From positions 1-64,000 of the forward strand of contig JAHBWD010000001.1 of assembly GCA_019637175.1 (NCBI GenBank): 64,000 bases of DNA, written 5' to 3'. The notes under the pieces were generated by a model. That model made no database searches and was not told where the DNA came from. It was given only the letters and a program-made list of their open reading frames with translations. The position numbers were made by a program, and so were the translations under genes. Each line of letters opens with the position of its first letter. Within the stretch, counting starts at the first letter, position 1. Origin of the DNA: Labilithrix sp. GTDB lineage: Bacteria > Myxococcota_A > Polyangia > Polyangiales > Polyangiaceae. Positions 48,960 through 58,200 of this stretch are shown here, piece after piece.

Positions 48960-49807
48960 CGACGGAGGCGAAGGGGGAGATCGCAGCGTCGCCTGCGCGC
49001 TTCCTCGGCCCCGAGGACGCGGCGATCTTCGAGACGTTCGTCGTCCCGCGCTACCTCTCGTTCTTCGCCGAGCGCCTCACGCGGATGCTGGTGGCGGGCC
49101 AAGACGCCCGCGTCTGCCACCTCCAGTGCCGGACGGGCTACCCCGATCAGCTCCTCCTCGAGAAGCTTCCCAACGCGCACGTTTACGGCTGCGACAGCTC
49201 GGTGCACGCCATCGAGCTCGCGCGGGCCAAGGCCAAGGCGCTCTCCGGGTTCGTCGCCGACTATCGGGTGATCGAGGCGAACACGACGCCGTTCCCTCAA
49301 GGAGCGTTCTCGCACGGGTTCACCTTGCATCCGCTCGCCGCCCCTGCCGAGCGCCGGCGGATCCTCGAGGAGCTCGCGCGCATCGTCGCGCCCCGCGGGC
49401 AGGCGCTCGTCGCGATGCCGCTCCGCGGATCGTTCGTCGAGGTCGCCGATCTCCTCCGCGAGTGCGCGCTCAAGCACGAGCTCACCGATCTGACCAACGC
49501 GGTCGAGGCCGCCGTGCAGCTCCGCCCGACCGACGAGCTCTTCGCCCGCGAGCTCGAGGCCGTCGGCTTCGAGTTCGTCGACGTCGACGTGAGGACGCGA
49601 TCGATGAAGTTCGGGAGCGGTCGCGACTTCTTCGAAGACCCGGCGACGCGCCTCATGCTCTTGCCGGAGTTCCGCGTGAACCTCTCGCTCGACGAGACGG
49701 AGCGACCGTTCAACTACGTGCGCGAGGCGATCGACAAGTACTGGAGCGACGACGAGTTCGAGCTGACCGTCGTGGTCGGCGTCGTCAGCGGCCGCCGCAA
49801 GGCCTGA
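48956..49807 (+). CDS. SAM-dependent class I methyltransferase
   Basis: 283 residues from a GTG overlapping the HEAT gene stop. The Rossmann methyltransferase pattern shows VCHLQCRTGYPDQLLLEKLP (motif I, GxGxG-like, with only one Gly of the usual three), VYGCDSSVHAIELARAKAKA (acidic end of strand 2), VIEANTTPFPQGAFSHGFTL and RRILEELARIVAPRGQALVA. The altered motif I makes activity less certain. The substrate is unknown, though the HEAT neighbour points to a complex. It is convergent with the Cys-rich lipoprotein gene at 49815. Confidence 0.75.
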   Translation: MTTEAKGEIAASPARFLGPEDAAIFETFVVPRYLSFFAERLTRMLVAGQDARVCHLQCRTGYPDQLLLEKLPNAHVYGCDSSVHAIELARAKAKALSGFVADYRVIEANTTPFPQGAFSHGFTLHPLAAPAERRRILEELARIVAPRGQALVAMPLRGSFVEVADLLRECALKHELTDLTNAVEAAVQLRPTDELFARELEAVGFEFVDVDVRTRSMKFGSGRDFFEDPATRLMLLPEFRVNLSLDETERPFNYVREAIDKYWSDDEFELTVVVGVVSGRRKA

Positions 49808-49814
49808 GCGGTCT

Positions 49815-50870
49815 CTATCGGCAGAAGCCGTCGATGCAGATCAGCGGCGAGGCGCAGTTGCGCGAGGCCGTGGGATCGCAGTCGGTGCCGAGGTTCGTGT
49901 CGGAGCCGCAGACCGAGTGCGTGCCCGAGCTCGTCGTCACGTTCTTGCAGACGTTGAACGTGTCGGCCTGCTTGCACGCGTCGGGGCCCGCGTCTTGGTC
50001 GCAGCCGATGTAGCAGCTGTGGCGGAGGCAGATGCTGCCGACCTGACACGCGTCTTGAACGCCGTCGGTCGCGCACGTGAACACGGGCTTCTCGTTCGGC
50101 GTGCACCCGCCGTCGAGGCAGGTGAGGCCGGCGGGGCAAGTTCCGCCCGGCCCGCACGGATCCACGCAGTGCTCCTCGACGCACACGGTGCCGTTGGTGC
50201 ACGTGCTCGAGTTCGTGCACGGGCTCGTGTTGCCGGTGCAGACGCCCTTCGCGTCGTCGCACGCGTAGCCGGTCGGACAAGGCTTGTCCGGGCCGCAAGA
50301 CGGAGTGCATGCACCCTGCACGCATTGGTAGCCCGCCTGGCACTGCGTGGCGTCGGCGCACTGATCGGCGGGGGCGACGCAGCTTCCGCTCAGGCACTTC
50401 GAGCCGGGAGGCGTCGGGCAGTCTGCGTCCTTCTTACAAGAGGAGGCCGGACCGCTGCCGACGGCGACGCACTCGGCGACGCCGCCCGAGAGCTTGCACA
50501 CGAAGCTCGACGGGCAGCCCGAGGTCGAGCAGTCGCCCGCGTGGCACTTGTTGTCGGCCCCGCAGTTGGAGCCCGGAGGACAATCGGAGGGCTTGGTGCA
50601 CGACGTGCCGCCTCCCGAGCCGGGAGGATTGCCGGACGTCAGGCGGCAGCGGCGGTCGGTGCCGCACTGGTAGCCGGCGGGGCACTCGGAGTTATCGTAG
50701 CAGGACCAAGGACGGCAGTCGTTCGAGTAGTAGTTGTCGGGACAGCTGTAACAGTCGCTCCCCACGCAGACCCGGTGAGCGCGGCTGTCGTCCGAGTAGA
50801 TCGGGCAGCCGGCGAGCACGGCGACGCCGAACCCGACGACAACGGAGGTAACGACGTGCTTCATCATCAT
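49815..50870 (-). CDS. Cys-rich (Dickkopf/EB-like) secreted lipoprotein
   Basis: 351 residues, MMMKHVVTSVVVGFGVAVLA, with a lipobox (AVLAG|C). The mature chain is packed with Cys in repeating spacings, e.g. CYDNSECPAGYQCGTDRRC, CKKDADCPTPPGSKCLSGSC, CADATQCQAGYQCVQGAC, and CTNSSTCTNGTVCVEEHC. About seven to nine such units of 30-45 residues occur, each with a C-x5-C-x5-C-x5-C-like pattern. These resemble the Dickkopf N-terminal/EB cysteine modules seen in myxobacterial surface proteins. All Cys are probably paired in disulfides. It is the last gene before a 281-base divergent gap and is likely surface-exposed. Confidence 0.8.
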   Translation of the reverse strand: MMMKHVVTSVVVGFGVAVLAGCPIYSDDSRAHRVCVGSDCYSCPDNYYSNDCRPWSCYDNSECPAGYQCGTDRRCRLTSGNPPGSGGGTSCTKPSDCPPGSNCGADNKCHAGDCSTSGCPSSFVCKLSGGVAECVAVGSGPASSCKKDADCPTPPGSKCLSGSCVAPADQCADATQCQAGYQCVQGACTPSCGPDKPCPTGYACDDAKGVCTGNTSPCTNSSTCTNGTVCVEEHCVDPCGPGGTCPAGLTCLDGGCTPNEKPVFTCATDGVQDACQVGSICLRHSCYIGCDQDAGPDACKQADTFNVCKNVTTSSGTHSVCGSDTNLGTDCDPTASRNCASPLICIDGFCR

Positions 50871-51151
50871 GGGTAGGGATCCTCGTCCGGCCGAAGCTTC
50901 GCGAAGAGGGTAGCAACCAGCATGCCCTAGACAAGGGCTGGGGGCGTCAGCCAATTTCGGGGGATTTCCCGGCCGCGACCGCCGGGCCGGCGACCGGGCG
51001 TGCACGGCCGTTCACGTTCGCTGTGGACGTCGCGTCATGAGATACGACGGTCGCGGGAGAGCGCCAGGGAAGAGGTCTTCCGCCGCAGCCAGAGGCGGGG
51101 CCGCACAAGAAGAAGACGGCGTGATAGCGTGGGGATGGGCCCGAACACGCG
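50871..51151. other. 281-base divergent intergenic region
   Basis: Between the Cys-rich lipoprotein and the zinc-ribbon/TPR gene. It must hold both promoters. I see a short palindrome CTTCGCGAAG (about 50886-50895) and GGGGATTTCCC, but no strong promoter, operator or RNA gene. Open frames through it are not supported by any recognisable product. Confidence 0.4.
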
Positions 51152-53425
51152 ATGGACGTCCGGTGCGAGCGCTGTAACACCGAGTACGAGTTCGACGACG
51201 CGCTCGTGAGCGGTCGCGGCACGACGGTGAAGTGCACCAACTGCGGGCACAAATTCAAGATTCGCCGTCGCGACGGAGACTTCAGCGAAGACTTCTGGAA
51301 CGTTCAGACCGGAGACGGCCGGACCCTCGTCTTCACGTCGCTTCGCGAGCTGCAGCGTGCGATCCAGACGCACCTCGTCGAGCGCACCGACATGCTCTCG
51401 CGCGGTGGGCTGCCGCCGAAGGCGATCGGGCAAATCCCCGAGCTCGCGCCGTTCTTCGATCAGCGCGATCAGCGTAAGAGCCTGACGCCCGGCGCTCCTC
51501 ACGCGGCGACGAAGACGCAGATCGCCGGAAGCAGCACGGGCGCGACCTCACGAACGTCGCGCCCGCCGCCGCCACCGGGCCCGAGCGCGCCGCCGCTCGC
51601 TCCGCCGCCGCGGGCGCGGATGAGCACGCGGCCCGACTTTCCGCCGGCCACGCCCGAAGAGACGCCGGAGCGCCAGGCGCAGCTCGCGTCGATGAAGCGG
51701 ACGCTCGTGGGCACGGGCCCCGACTCCGCGGAGCTCCAGCGTGCCGCGCAGGGCGCGATCGCGAACGCGGGTCACGCCCCGCCGGCGGTGGAGGCGCCGG
51801 CGACGCGCGCGCACGTCGGCGCGGCGCGTCCGAGCGAAGCGCCGCCGACCGAGCGCGAGCCCGAGCCCGACACCGAGCGCTACGCGCGCGAGCCGCCGCC
51901 CGTCGCCGAGAAGGTGGACAGTCGACCGCACGAGCGCGTCATCGAGGTGCCCCGATCGCCGCCGCCGCCCCCGTTCGAAGGCTCGTCGCCGCTGCCGCCG
52001 CCGACGGCCCCGGTCCTTCGCTCGATGGGTCTCACGCCCGACGAGTACTCCGACGAGGTGCGCGCGCACGGCACGCTCTCCGACGCGCCGTCGTCGATGG
52101 GGCGAAGGCGCCCAGTCGGCGGGTTCATCGTGGGGATCGTCGTCGCGATCGGCATGGGGGTCATCGGCGCCTTCTGGGCGAAGGGCAACCTCCCGGGGCT
52201 GATGGGCGCCAAGCCGCCGGCTTCGGCCGCCACGGATCCGCGCGTGTCGGGGCTGCTCGCCGCGGGGGAGCGCGCGCTGATCGACGGCAACCTCGACGTC
52301 GCCAAGGAGAGCTTCGACAAGGCGAGCGCCCTCGACGAGAAGGATCCGCGCGTCCTCCTCGATGTCGCGCGGCTCGCCGCCGTTCGCGCCGACACGCCGT
52401 GGCTGAAGTCGCGCCTGCTCGCGTCGGACGCGGCCGACGAGCACCGGCTCGCCCGCGACGGCCTGAACGAGCTCGCGGCCGCCGCGCGCAAGGCCGCGGA
52501 CGACGCGCTCGCGGTGGCGCCCGATGATCCTGGCGCGCTCCGTGCGAAGATCGACGCGCTGCGCATCTCCGGCGATCGCGAGGGCGCGCGCGCGATCGTG
52601 GCGCGCGTCGCCTCGAGCGCGTCGCAGCCCGAGACCGCGTACGTCCTCGCGGCGCTCGACCTCGCCGAGGCCGAGCCGTTGTGGTCGACCGTCGTCGAGC
52701 GTCTCCGCGTCGCGGCGAGCGCCGAGTCGGGCCCGGGGCGCGCGCGCGCCGCGCTCGCCTACGCGCTCGCGCGATCCGGCGACGTCGCCGGCGCGAAGGC
52801 GGAGGTCGAGCGGCTCTCGTCGATGTCGCGGTCGCATCCGCTGCTCCCGCTCCTTCGCGCGTTCGCCGATCGCGCCACGCCGATCGCGAAGCCCGAGCTC
52901 GACGCGGGGCCGGCGGTCGCGGATGGTGGTCGGCGCGAGAAGGGCGAGAAGGGCGAGAGGGGACACGGCGCGACGTCGAACGATCCTCGTGTCCTCGTGA
53001 CACAGGCCGAGGCAGCTCGCGCCAGGGGTGACTACGACAAGGCGCAGACCCTCTACGCGGCCGCGCTCGACCGCAACGGCGCCGACACCGAGGCGCTGAG
53101 CGGGCTCGCCGCGATCGCCTACGCGCGCCGTGACTTGAACGGTGCGCGCGCCTCCTACAAGCGTGTACTCTCGATCAACCCGAGCTACGTGCCCGCGCTC
53201 GTGGGGCTCGGCGACGTGGAGTGGGAATCGGGGGACCGCGGATCCGCGATGAAGACCTACAAGGAGATCGTCGATCGCTTTCCCGAGGGCACGTACCCGG
53301 CGAGGGTGAAGCAGCGCCTCGAGACGATGACGGGGGGAAGCAGCTCCGGCGCGGGCAGCTCCGGGGGCTCGACGCCCGCGCCCTCGTCCGCTCCCGCGCC
53401 GAGCGACACGGGAGGCGGCGGATGA
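51152..53425 (+). CDS. zinc-ribbon / transmembrane / TPR protein
   Basis: 757 residues. Residues 1-40 are a MJ0042-type zinc ribbon (MDVRCERCNTEYEFDDALVS, with CTNCGHKF). Residues about 48-102 form a GYF-like or GYF_2-like domain (FWNVQTGDGRTLVFTSLREL). A Pro/Arg/Ser-rich linker follows to one membrane segment near residues 323-342 (GGFIVGIVVAIGMGVIGAFW). TPR repeats follow in the periplasm, including residues 620-715 (YDKAQTLYAAALDRNGADTE). A Pro/Ser/Gly tail ends the chain. Its domain order resembles the motility protein GltJ/AgmX of Myxococcus at the N-terminus (inference only). The stop overlaps the sppA start. Confidence 0.85.
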   Translation: MDVRCERCNTEYEFDDALVSGRGTTVKCTNCGHKFKIRRRDGDFSEDFWNVQTGDGRTLVFTSLRELQRAIQTHLVERTDMLSRGGLPPKAIGQIPELAPFFDQRDQRKSLTPGAPHAATKTQIAGSSTGATSRTSRPPPPPGPSAPPLAPPPRARMSTRPDFPPATPEETPERQAQLASMKRTLVGTGPDSAELQRAAQGAIANAGHAPPAVEAPATRAHVGAARPSEAPPTEREPEPDTERYAREPPPVAEKVDSRPHERVIEVPRSPPPPPFEGSSPLPPPTAPVLRSMGLTPDEYSDEVRAHGTLSDAPSSMGRRRPVGGFIVGIVVAIGMGVIGAFWAKGNLPGLMGAKPPASAATDPRVSGLLAAGERALIDGNLDVAKESFDKASALDEKDPRVLLDVARLAAVRADTPWLKSRLLASDAADEHRLARDGLNELAAAARKAADDALAVAPDDPGALRAKIDALRISGDREGARAIVARVASSASQPETAYVLAALDLAEAEPLWSTVVERLRVAASAESGPGRARAALAYALARSGDVAGAKAEVERLSSMSRSHPLLPLLRAFADRATPIAKPELDAGPAVADGGRREKGEKGERGHGATSNDPRVLVTQAEAARARGDYDKAQTLYAAALDRNGADTEALSGLAAIAYARRDLNGARASYKRVLSINPSYVPALVGLGDVEWESGDRGSAMKTYKEIVDRFPEGTYPARVKQRLETMTGGSSSGAGSSGGSTPAPSSAPAPSDTGGGG

Positions 53426-55257
53426 TCGCGCGCACCACGAGAGCACGCACCCTCGCGAGCTGTGCGATCGCGTCGGCGCTCTTCGTCTCCGGATGTGAAG
53501 GTCGGCCTCGCCCCGAAGGGCCTCACACCGAGCCGCCCAAGCGCACGGGCCCCGCGATCTCGGTGATCGATCTCGGCTCCGGCGTGCCGGAGCAGGAGGC
53601 GCCGAGCCTCTTCGGGTCGGTCGGCCGCAAGAAGAGCTTCGACGAGCTCCTCAACGTCATCGCCGAGAGCGGCGCGGAGAAGAACAAGAAGACCGTCGGC
53701 GTCCTCGTCAAGTTCGGCGGCGCCAACATCGGCGCAGCGCGCTCGCAGGAGATCGGCGAGCAGCTCGAGAAGCTGAAGGCGAAGAAGAAGGTCTTTTGCC
53801 ACGCCGACGGCCTGAGCAACACGACGTTCATGGCGGCCGCGCGCGGCTGCTCGAGCATCTACATCTCGCCCGCGGGCGAGGTCGAGGCGGTCGGGATCGC
53901 GGCGCAGATCCTCTACATGCGGCGCCTCCTCGCCGACGAGCTGCACCTGTCGATCGACATGCTCCAGGTCGGCAAGTTCAAGGGCGCCGAAGAGCCCCTC
54001 ACGCGCGACGGGCCCAGCCCCGAGGCGCGCCAATCGCTCACCAGCGTCCTCGTCGACATGCGCCAGGCGTGGCTCGAGACCGTCCGCAAGGCGCGGCCGC
54101 AGCCGGGCATCGTCGAGGCGCTCGAAGACGGTCCGTACTCGCCTACGAAGGCGAAAGAGATCGGCCTCATCGACGAGGTCGGCTATGCCGCCGACGCCCT
54201 CGCCGCGGTCAAGACGGCGGCGAGCGCCGTCCGCGAAGAGGTCGTCTTCGGCAGCGGCGCGGAGGAGAAGGGCGGCGACCTCGAAGACCTCGTGCGCGCG
54301 CTCGCGGGCGAGGGGAGCGAGAGCGGCCCCATCGCGCTCTTGCGCGCGACCGGCAGCATCTCGATGACCTCGGGTGGCAACGGGATCCTCGGCGGCCGCG
54401 GCGGGATCATCGAGAAGGACATCGATCGCACGCTTCGATCTCTCGAGAAGGACGACGACGTCAAGGCGGTGGTCGTGCGGATCGACTCGCCCGGCGGCAG
54501 TGCGCTCGCGAGCGATCTCATCTGGCATCACCTCATGCGCGTGCGGAAGAAGAAGCCGCTCGTGTTCAGCGTGGGAGAGATGGCCGCGAGCGGCGGCATG
54601 TACCTCGCCTCGGCAGGCGACTACATCTTCGCGGAGCCGATGAGCATCGTCGGATCGATCGGCGTCGTCGGTGGGAAGATCGGCGCCGGTGACGCGCTCG
54701 AGAAGATCGGCGTCCACGCGGAGACGTTCCCCGCCAACATCCAGAAGCCCGGCGCGGCCGCGCGAGCGGCCTACGAGTCTCCCTTCATGAGGTGGGATGA
54801 CGCGACGCGCGCGCGCGTGCTCGAGGGGATGACCTCGGTCTACGAGCTCTTCCTCTCGCGCGTCGCGGAGGGAAGGAGCACGCGCGGCCGCACGATGACG
54901 CGCGAGAAGGTCGCCGAGAGCGCCGAGGGCAAGATCTTCAGCGGCGTCGAGGGGCAGAGGCGCGGCCTCGTCGACGAGATCGGCGGGCTCACCGCCGCCA
55001 TCGCGAAGGCGCGCGAGCTCGCGAAGCTGCCCGAGTCGGCGCACGTCGCGGTCGTCGGGACGAAGCCGAGCTTCCTCGATGCGCTCGATCCGCCGGGGCC
55101 CGCCGAAGAGCGCGTGCGCGGCGCGATGACGCCGTCGGCGATCGCGGTCCTCGAGCGGCTCGCCCCGGATCTCGTGCCGTTCGTCTCGAGCATGGCCCCG
55201 CTCGCGGAGGGTGAGCGCGCGGTCGTCGCCGTTCCCTACTCGCTGACGGTGAAGTAG
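53422..55257 (+). CDS. sppA: signal peptide peptidase SppA, long (67K) form
   Basis: 611 residues, the size of the two-domain SppA. A lipoprotein leader (ALFVSGCEGRPRPEG) is present. The N-terminal domain carries the general-base Lys in LQVGKFKGAEEP (Lys 187), and the C-terminal domain has the nucleophilic Ser in GEMAASGGMYLASAGDYIFA (Ser 390), as in the E. coli enzyme. It digests signal peptides left in the membrane after export. Its start overlaps the zinc-ribbon protein stop (ATGA) and its stop overlaps the giant TPR start, so it is expressed as part of that operon. It may process that pathway's products. Confidence 0.93.
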   Translation: MIARTTRARTLASCAIASALFVSGCEGRPRPEGPHTEPPKRTGPAISVIDLGSGVPEQEAPSLFGSVGRKKSFDELLNVIAESGAEKNKKTVGVLVKFGGANIGAARSQEIGEQLEKLKAKKKVFCHADGLSNTTFMAAARGCSSIYISPAGEVEAVGIAAQILYMRRLLADELHLSIDMLQVGKFKGAEEPLTRDGPSPEARQSLTSVLVDMRQAWLETVRKARPQPGIVEALEDGPYSPTKAKEIGLIDEVGYAADALAAVKTAASAVREEVVFGSGAEEKGGDLEDLVRALAGEGSESGPIALLRATGSISMTSGGNGILGGRGGIIEKDIDRTLRSLEKDDDVKAVVVRIDSPGGSALASDLIWHHLMRVRKKKPLVFSVGEMAASGGMYLASAGDYIFAEPMSIVGSIGVVGGKIGAGDALEKIGVHAETFPANIQKPGAAARAAYESPFMRWDDATRARVLEGMTSVYELFLSRVAEGRSTRGRTMTREKVAESAEGKIFSGVEGQRRGLVDEIGGLTAAIAKARELAKLPESAHVAVVGTKPSFLDALDPPGPAEERVRGAMTPSAIAVLERLAPDLVPFVSSMAPLAEGERAVVAVPYSLTVK

Positions 55258-58200
55258 TGACGATCTCGAACGGCACCCACGGCGGCAACCGGATCGACGC
55301 GGGCATCGCCGGCGCGGCGGACCGCGATCTGTCGAGCGAGGCGTCGCCGGCGGGCGCATCGAGGCTTCGCGCGCGCGCCCCCGCGCCGAGCGCGCCCCTC
55401 TCGCGGCGCGAGGGCCGTGTGGCGGAGGAGGCGCAGCTGCGCGCGCGGCTCGAGCTCGCGCGGGTGCTCGGCGATCACGACGAGGAGCGCAAGGCCGGGC
55501 GCAAGCTCGCCGAGCGCCTCGCCTCGCGTGACGTCGAGATCGACGCGGCGATCGAGCTCGCGACGCGAACCCTCGGCGTCGCCGACGATCCCGAGCTGCG
55601 CCACGCGCTCGCCGGTTGGCTCGAAGGCCTCGGCGAGCCCGGGCTCGCCGCGTCGGAGCTGCGCAGGCTCCAGCGGACCGACGATCCGGTGGCCGCGGCG
55701 GCCTTGCTCGTGCGCATCGGCGTCCTGCACGCACGCGCCGGCGATCCCCATGGCGCGCAAGACGCATTCGCGGAGGCGGCGGAGCTCGACGAAGAAGACC
55801 CGCTGCCCCTCGAGCTGCTCGGCGCGATCGCAGGGTGGTCTCCGCCTGGCCCGGGCGCCTCCGACGGGCTCACGCCCCGCGCGGGGGCGGAGGCGTACGT
55901 GCGCGCGGCGAGGCGGCGCGCCCGGACCGGCGACGCCGACGCCGAGCTCGAAGATCTGCTACGCGCGTTCGAGCTCGATCCGACGAGTCCGGTGGCGACC
56001 GCCGCGCTCGTCGCGGCGCACGGCGCGCGGGATCGCGCCTCGGCGGCCGACGAGGTGCTGCGCGCGCACGCCAACGCGCTCGGTGACGAGGGAGAGGCGG
56101 CCGAGGTGCACGCGCGCCGGCGAACGCAAGCGCTCGAGCGAGGCGATCTCGGACGAGCCCTCGCGGCGGCCTTCGACGAGGGCGTCGACTCCAGCTTCGA
56201 CGCCGCCGAGAGCTTCGACGATCTCTTGCTGCGCGCCGGCGCCTTCGAGATGCTCGCCGTGCGGCTCGAGGTGCGCGGCGAGCTCGCCATCGGCGACAGC
56301 CGCGTCGCCGCGCAGCGGTGGGCCGAGGCGGGGCGCCTGCTCTCGGGACCGCTCGCGTCGCCCGAGCGCGCGCTCGAGGCGTACGCGCGCAGCGTCGCCG
56401 CCGACGCGACGGGCATCGACGCGCTGCACGGGCTCCGTGCGCTCACCCAGAAGACGTCGGACGACGCGTGGCTCGTCGAGGGCCTCGTGCGCGCGTCGCT
56501 CGGCGAAGGTGCGTACGCCGCATCGTCGGACGCGACGTCGCGCCTCGCGGGCGCGCGCGCGCTCGCGCACCTCGCGGAGGAGCGGAGCGATCGGGCGCTC
56601 GCCGGGTGGGCGTTCGCCACGATCGCCGAGCTCGATCCCCGCGACGAGCGCGCGAAGGAGAACGCTGCGCGCTACGCCGAGTCCGTCGAACGGCGCCGGC
56701 AGGACGTCGCGAGCGCCGAGGCCGCGCTCGCGGGCGCCTCGTCGCGGATCGAAGGGCTCGCCTCGCTCGCGCGCCTCTTGCGAAGCGCGCCGGAGGCAGG
56801 CAAGCAGCTCGCCGCCGTGCTCGCCGAGCTGTCGGCGAGCGAGCCCGACGACGACGCGCTGTTCGCCGAGGCGATCCGGGTCGCGGAGCGCGCGAAGGAC
56901 TTCGAAGGCGTCGCGGCCCTGTGCCGGCAGCGGATCTCGCGCGCGAGCCCGCCGCCGCGCGTGCGCCTCGCGCTCGTCTCCGCGCTGCGGCGCTCGGGCG
57001 ACGCGGCGGGCGCCGCCGCGGCCGCCGACGGGCTCTTCGACGCCTGTACGCCCTGGGCGTACGCGGTCGCGTGGATCAGCGCCGTCGTCGCGGGCGACGC
57101 CGTCACGCGCGCCCGTGCGCTCGCGGCGCTCGCGCCCACGTGCAACCCACAGGTCGTCGCCGCGCTCTCGGCGGTGGCGTCAGAGCAGCTCGCGCACGCG
57201 GGCGATCTGGCGGGCGCGCGTCGCGCGGCCGAACAGGCGTGCCGCGCCGACGCGCACGACGCGCGTGCGCTCCGCGCGCTCGCCGCAGGCGTTCCCGCGA
57301 GCGAAGGGATCGTGGCGACGACCGCGCTCGAGCGCGCGGCGGCGGTCGCCGGTCCGACCGCGGCGATCTGTATGCGGATCGCCGAGGCTTACGAGGTCGT
57401 CGGCGATCCCGTGCAAGCCGTGCTCTTCGCGCGCCGCGCCGTCGCCCTCAGGCCCGCCGACGGCAAGGTCGTCGAGGCGCTCCTCGCGCGCGCGTCCCGC
57501 GCCCGCGACGCCGAAGCGCTCGCAGACGCGTTGACGTGGCTCTTGCCCCAGCCGCAGCCGGCGCGCGTCACCGCCGAGCGCATCGCGCCCGCCCTCGAGA
57601 CGCTCGCCGAGCGCGATCCGGCGCGCGCCGCGTCGCTGTCGCGGCGCGCGCTCGACGTCCTCGGCCCGCGCCACGCTCCGCTGCGACGGGCGAGCGACGT
57701 CGTCGCGGACGCCGCCAAGGACGCCGGGCTGCGCGCCAAGGTCGTCGAGCGTTGGATCGCCGCGGGAGCGCCGGCGGCCGAGCGGGGGCCGCTGCTGCTC
57801 GAGCTCGCCGCGCACTACGCGACGGTCGGCGACGTCGAGCGCGAGGTCGCGGCGTACGTGCGCGCTGCGCGCGCGGGCGTCGAGCTCGGCGCGGTGCGCG
57901 CGCGGATCGAGGCGCTCGAGAAGGCGGCGCAGTCCGCCGAGGCCGAGCTCGGGTGGCTCGAGGCGCGAGCCGAGCTCTTGCTCGACGACGGCGCCATCGA
58001 CACTGCGGCCGCGGCCTTCCGCGAGCTCGGCGCCGCGTTCTGGGACACCGCCGACGATCGCCCGCGCGCCGTGCAGTCTTGGCTGCGCGCCGCCCAGCTC
58101 GATTCGATGCGCGGCTACGCGACCCTCCGGCGCGATCTCGCGGCTTTCGCCGACCTGCGCTACGCCGTCGACTGCCTGGCCGAGCTCGTGGAGCGCGAAG

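Noticed and set aside
50947..51258. Open frames in the 281-base gap before the zinc-ribbon gene.
   Set aside because: No recognisable product and they overlap the start of the well-supported gene.
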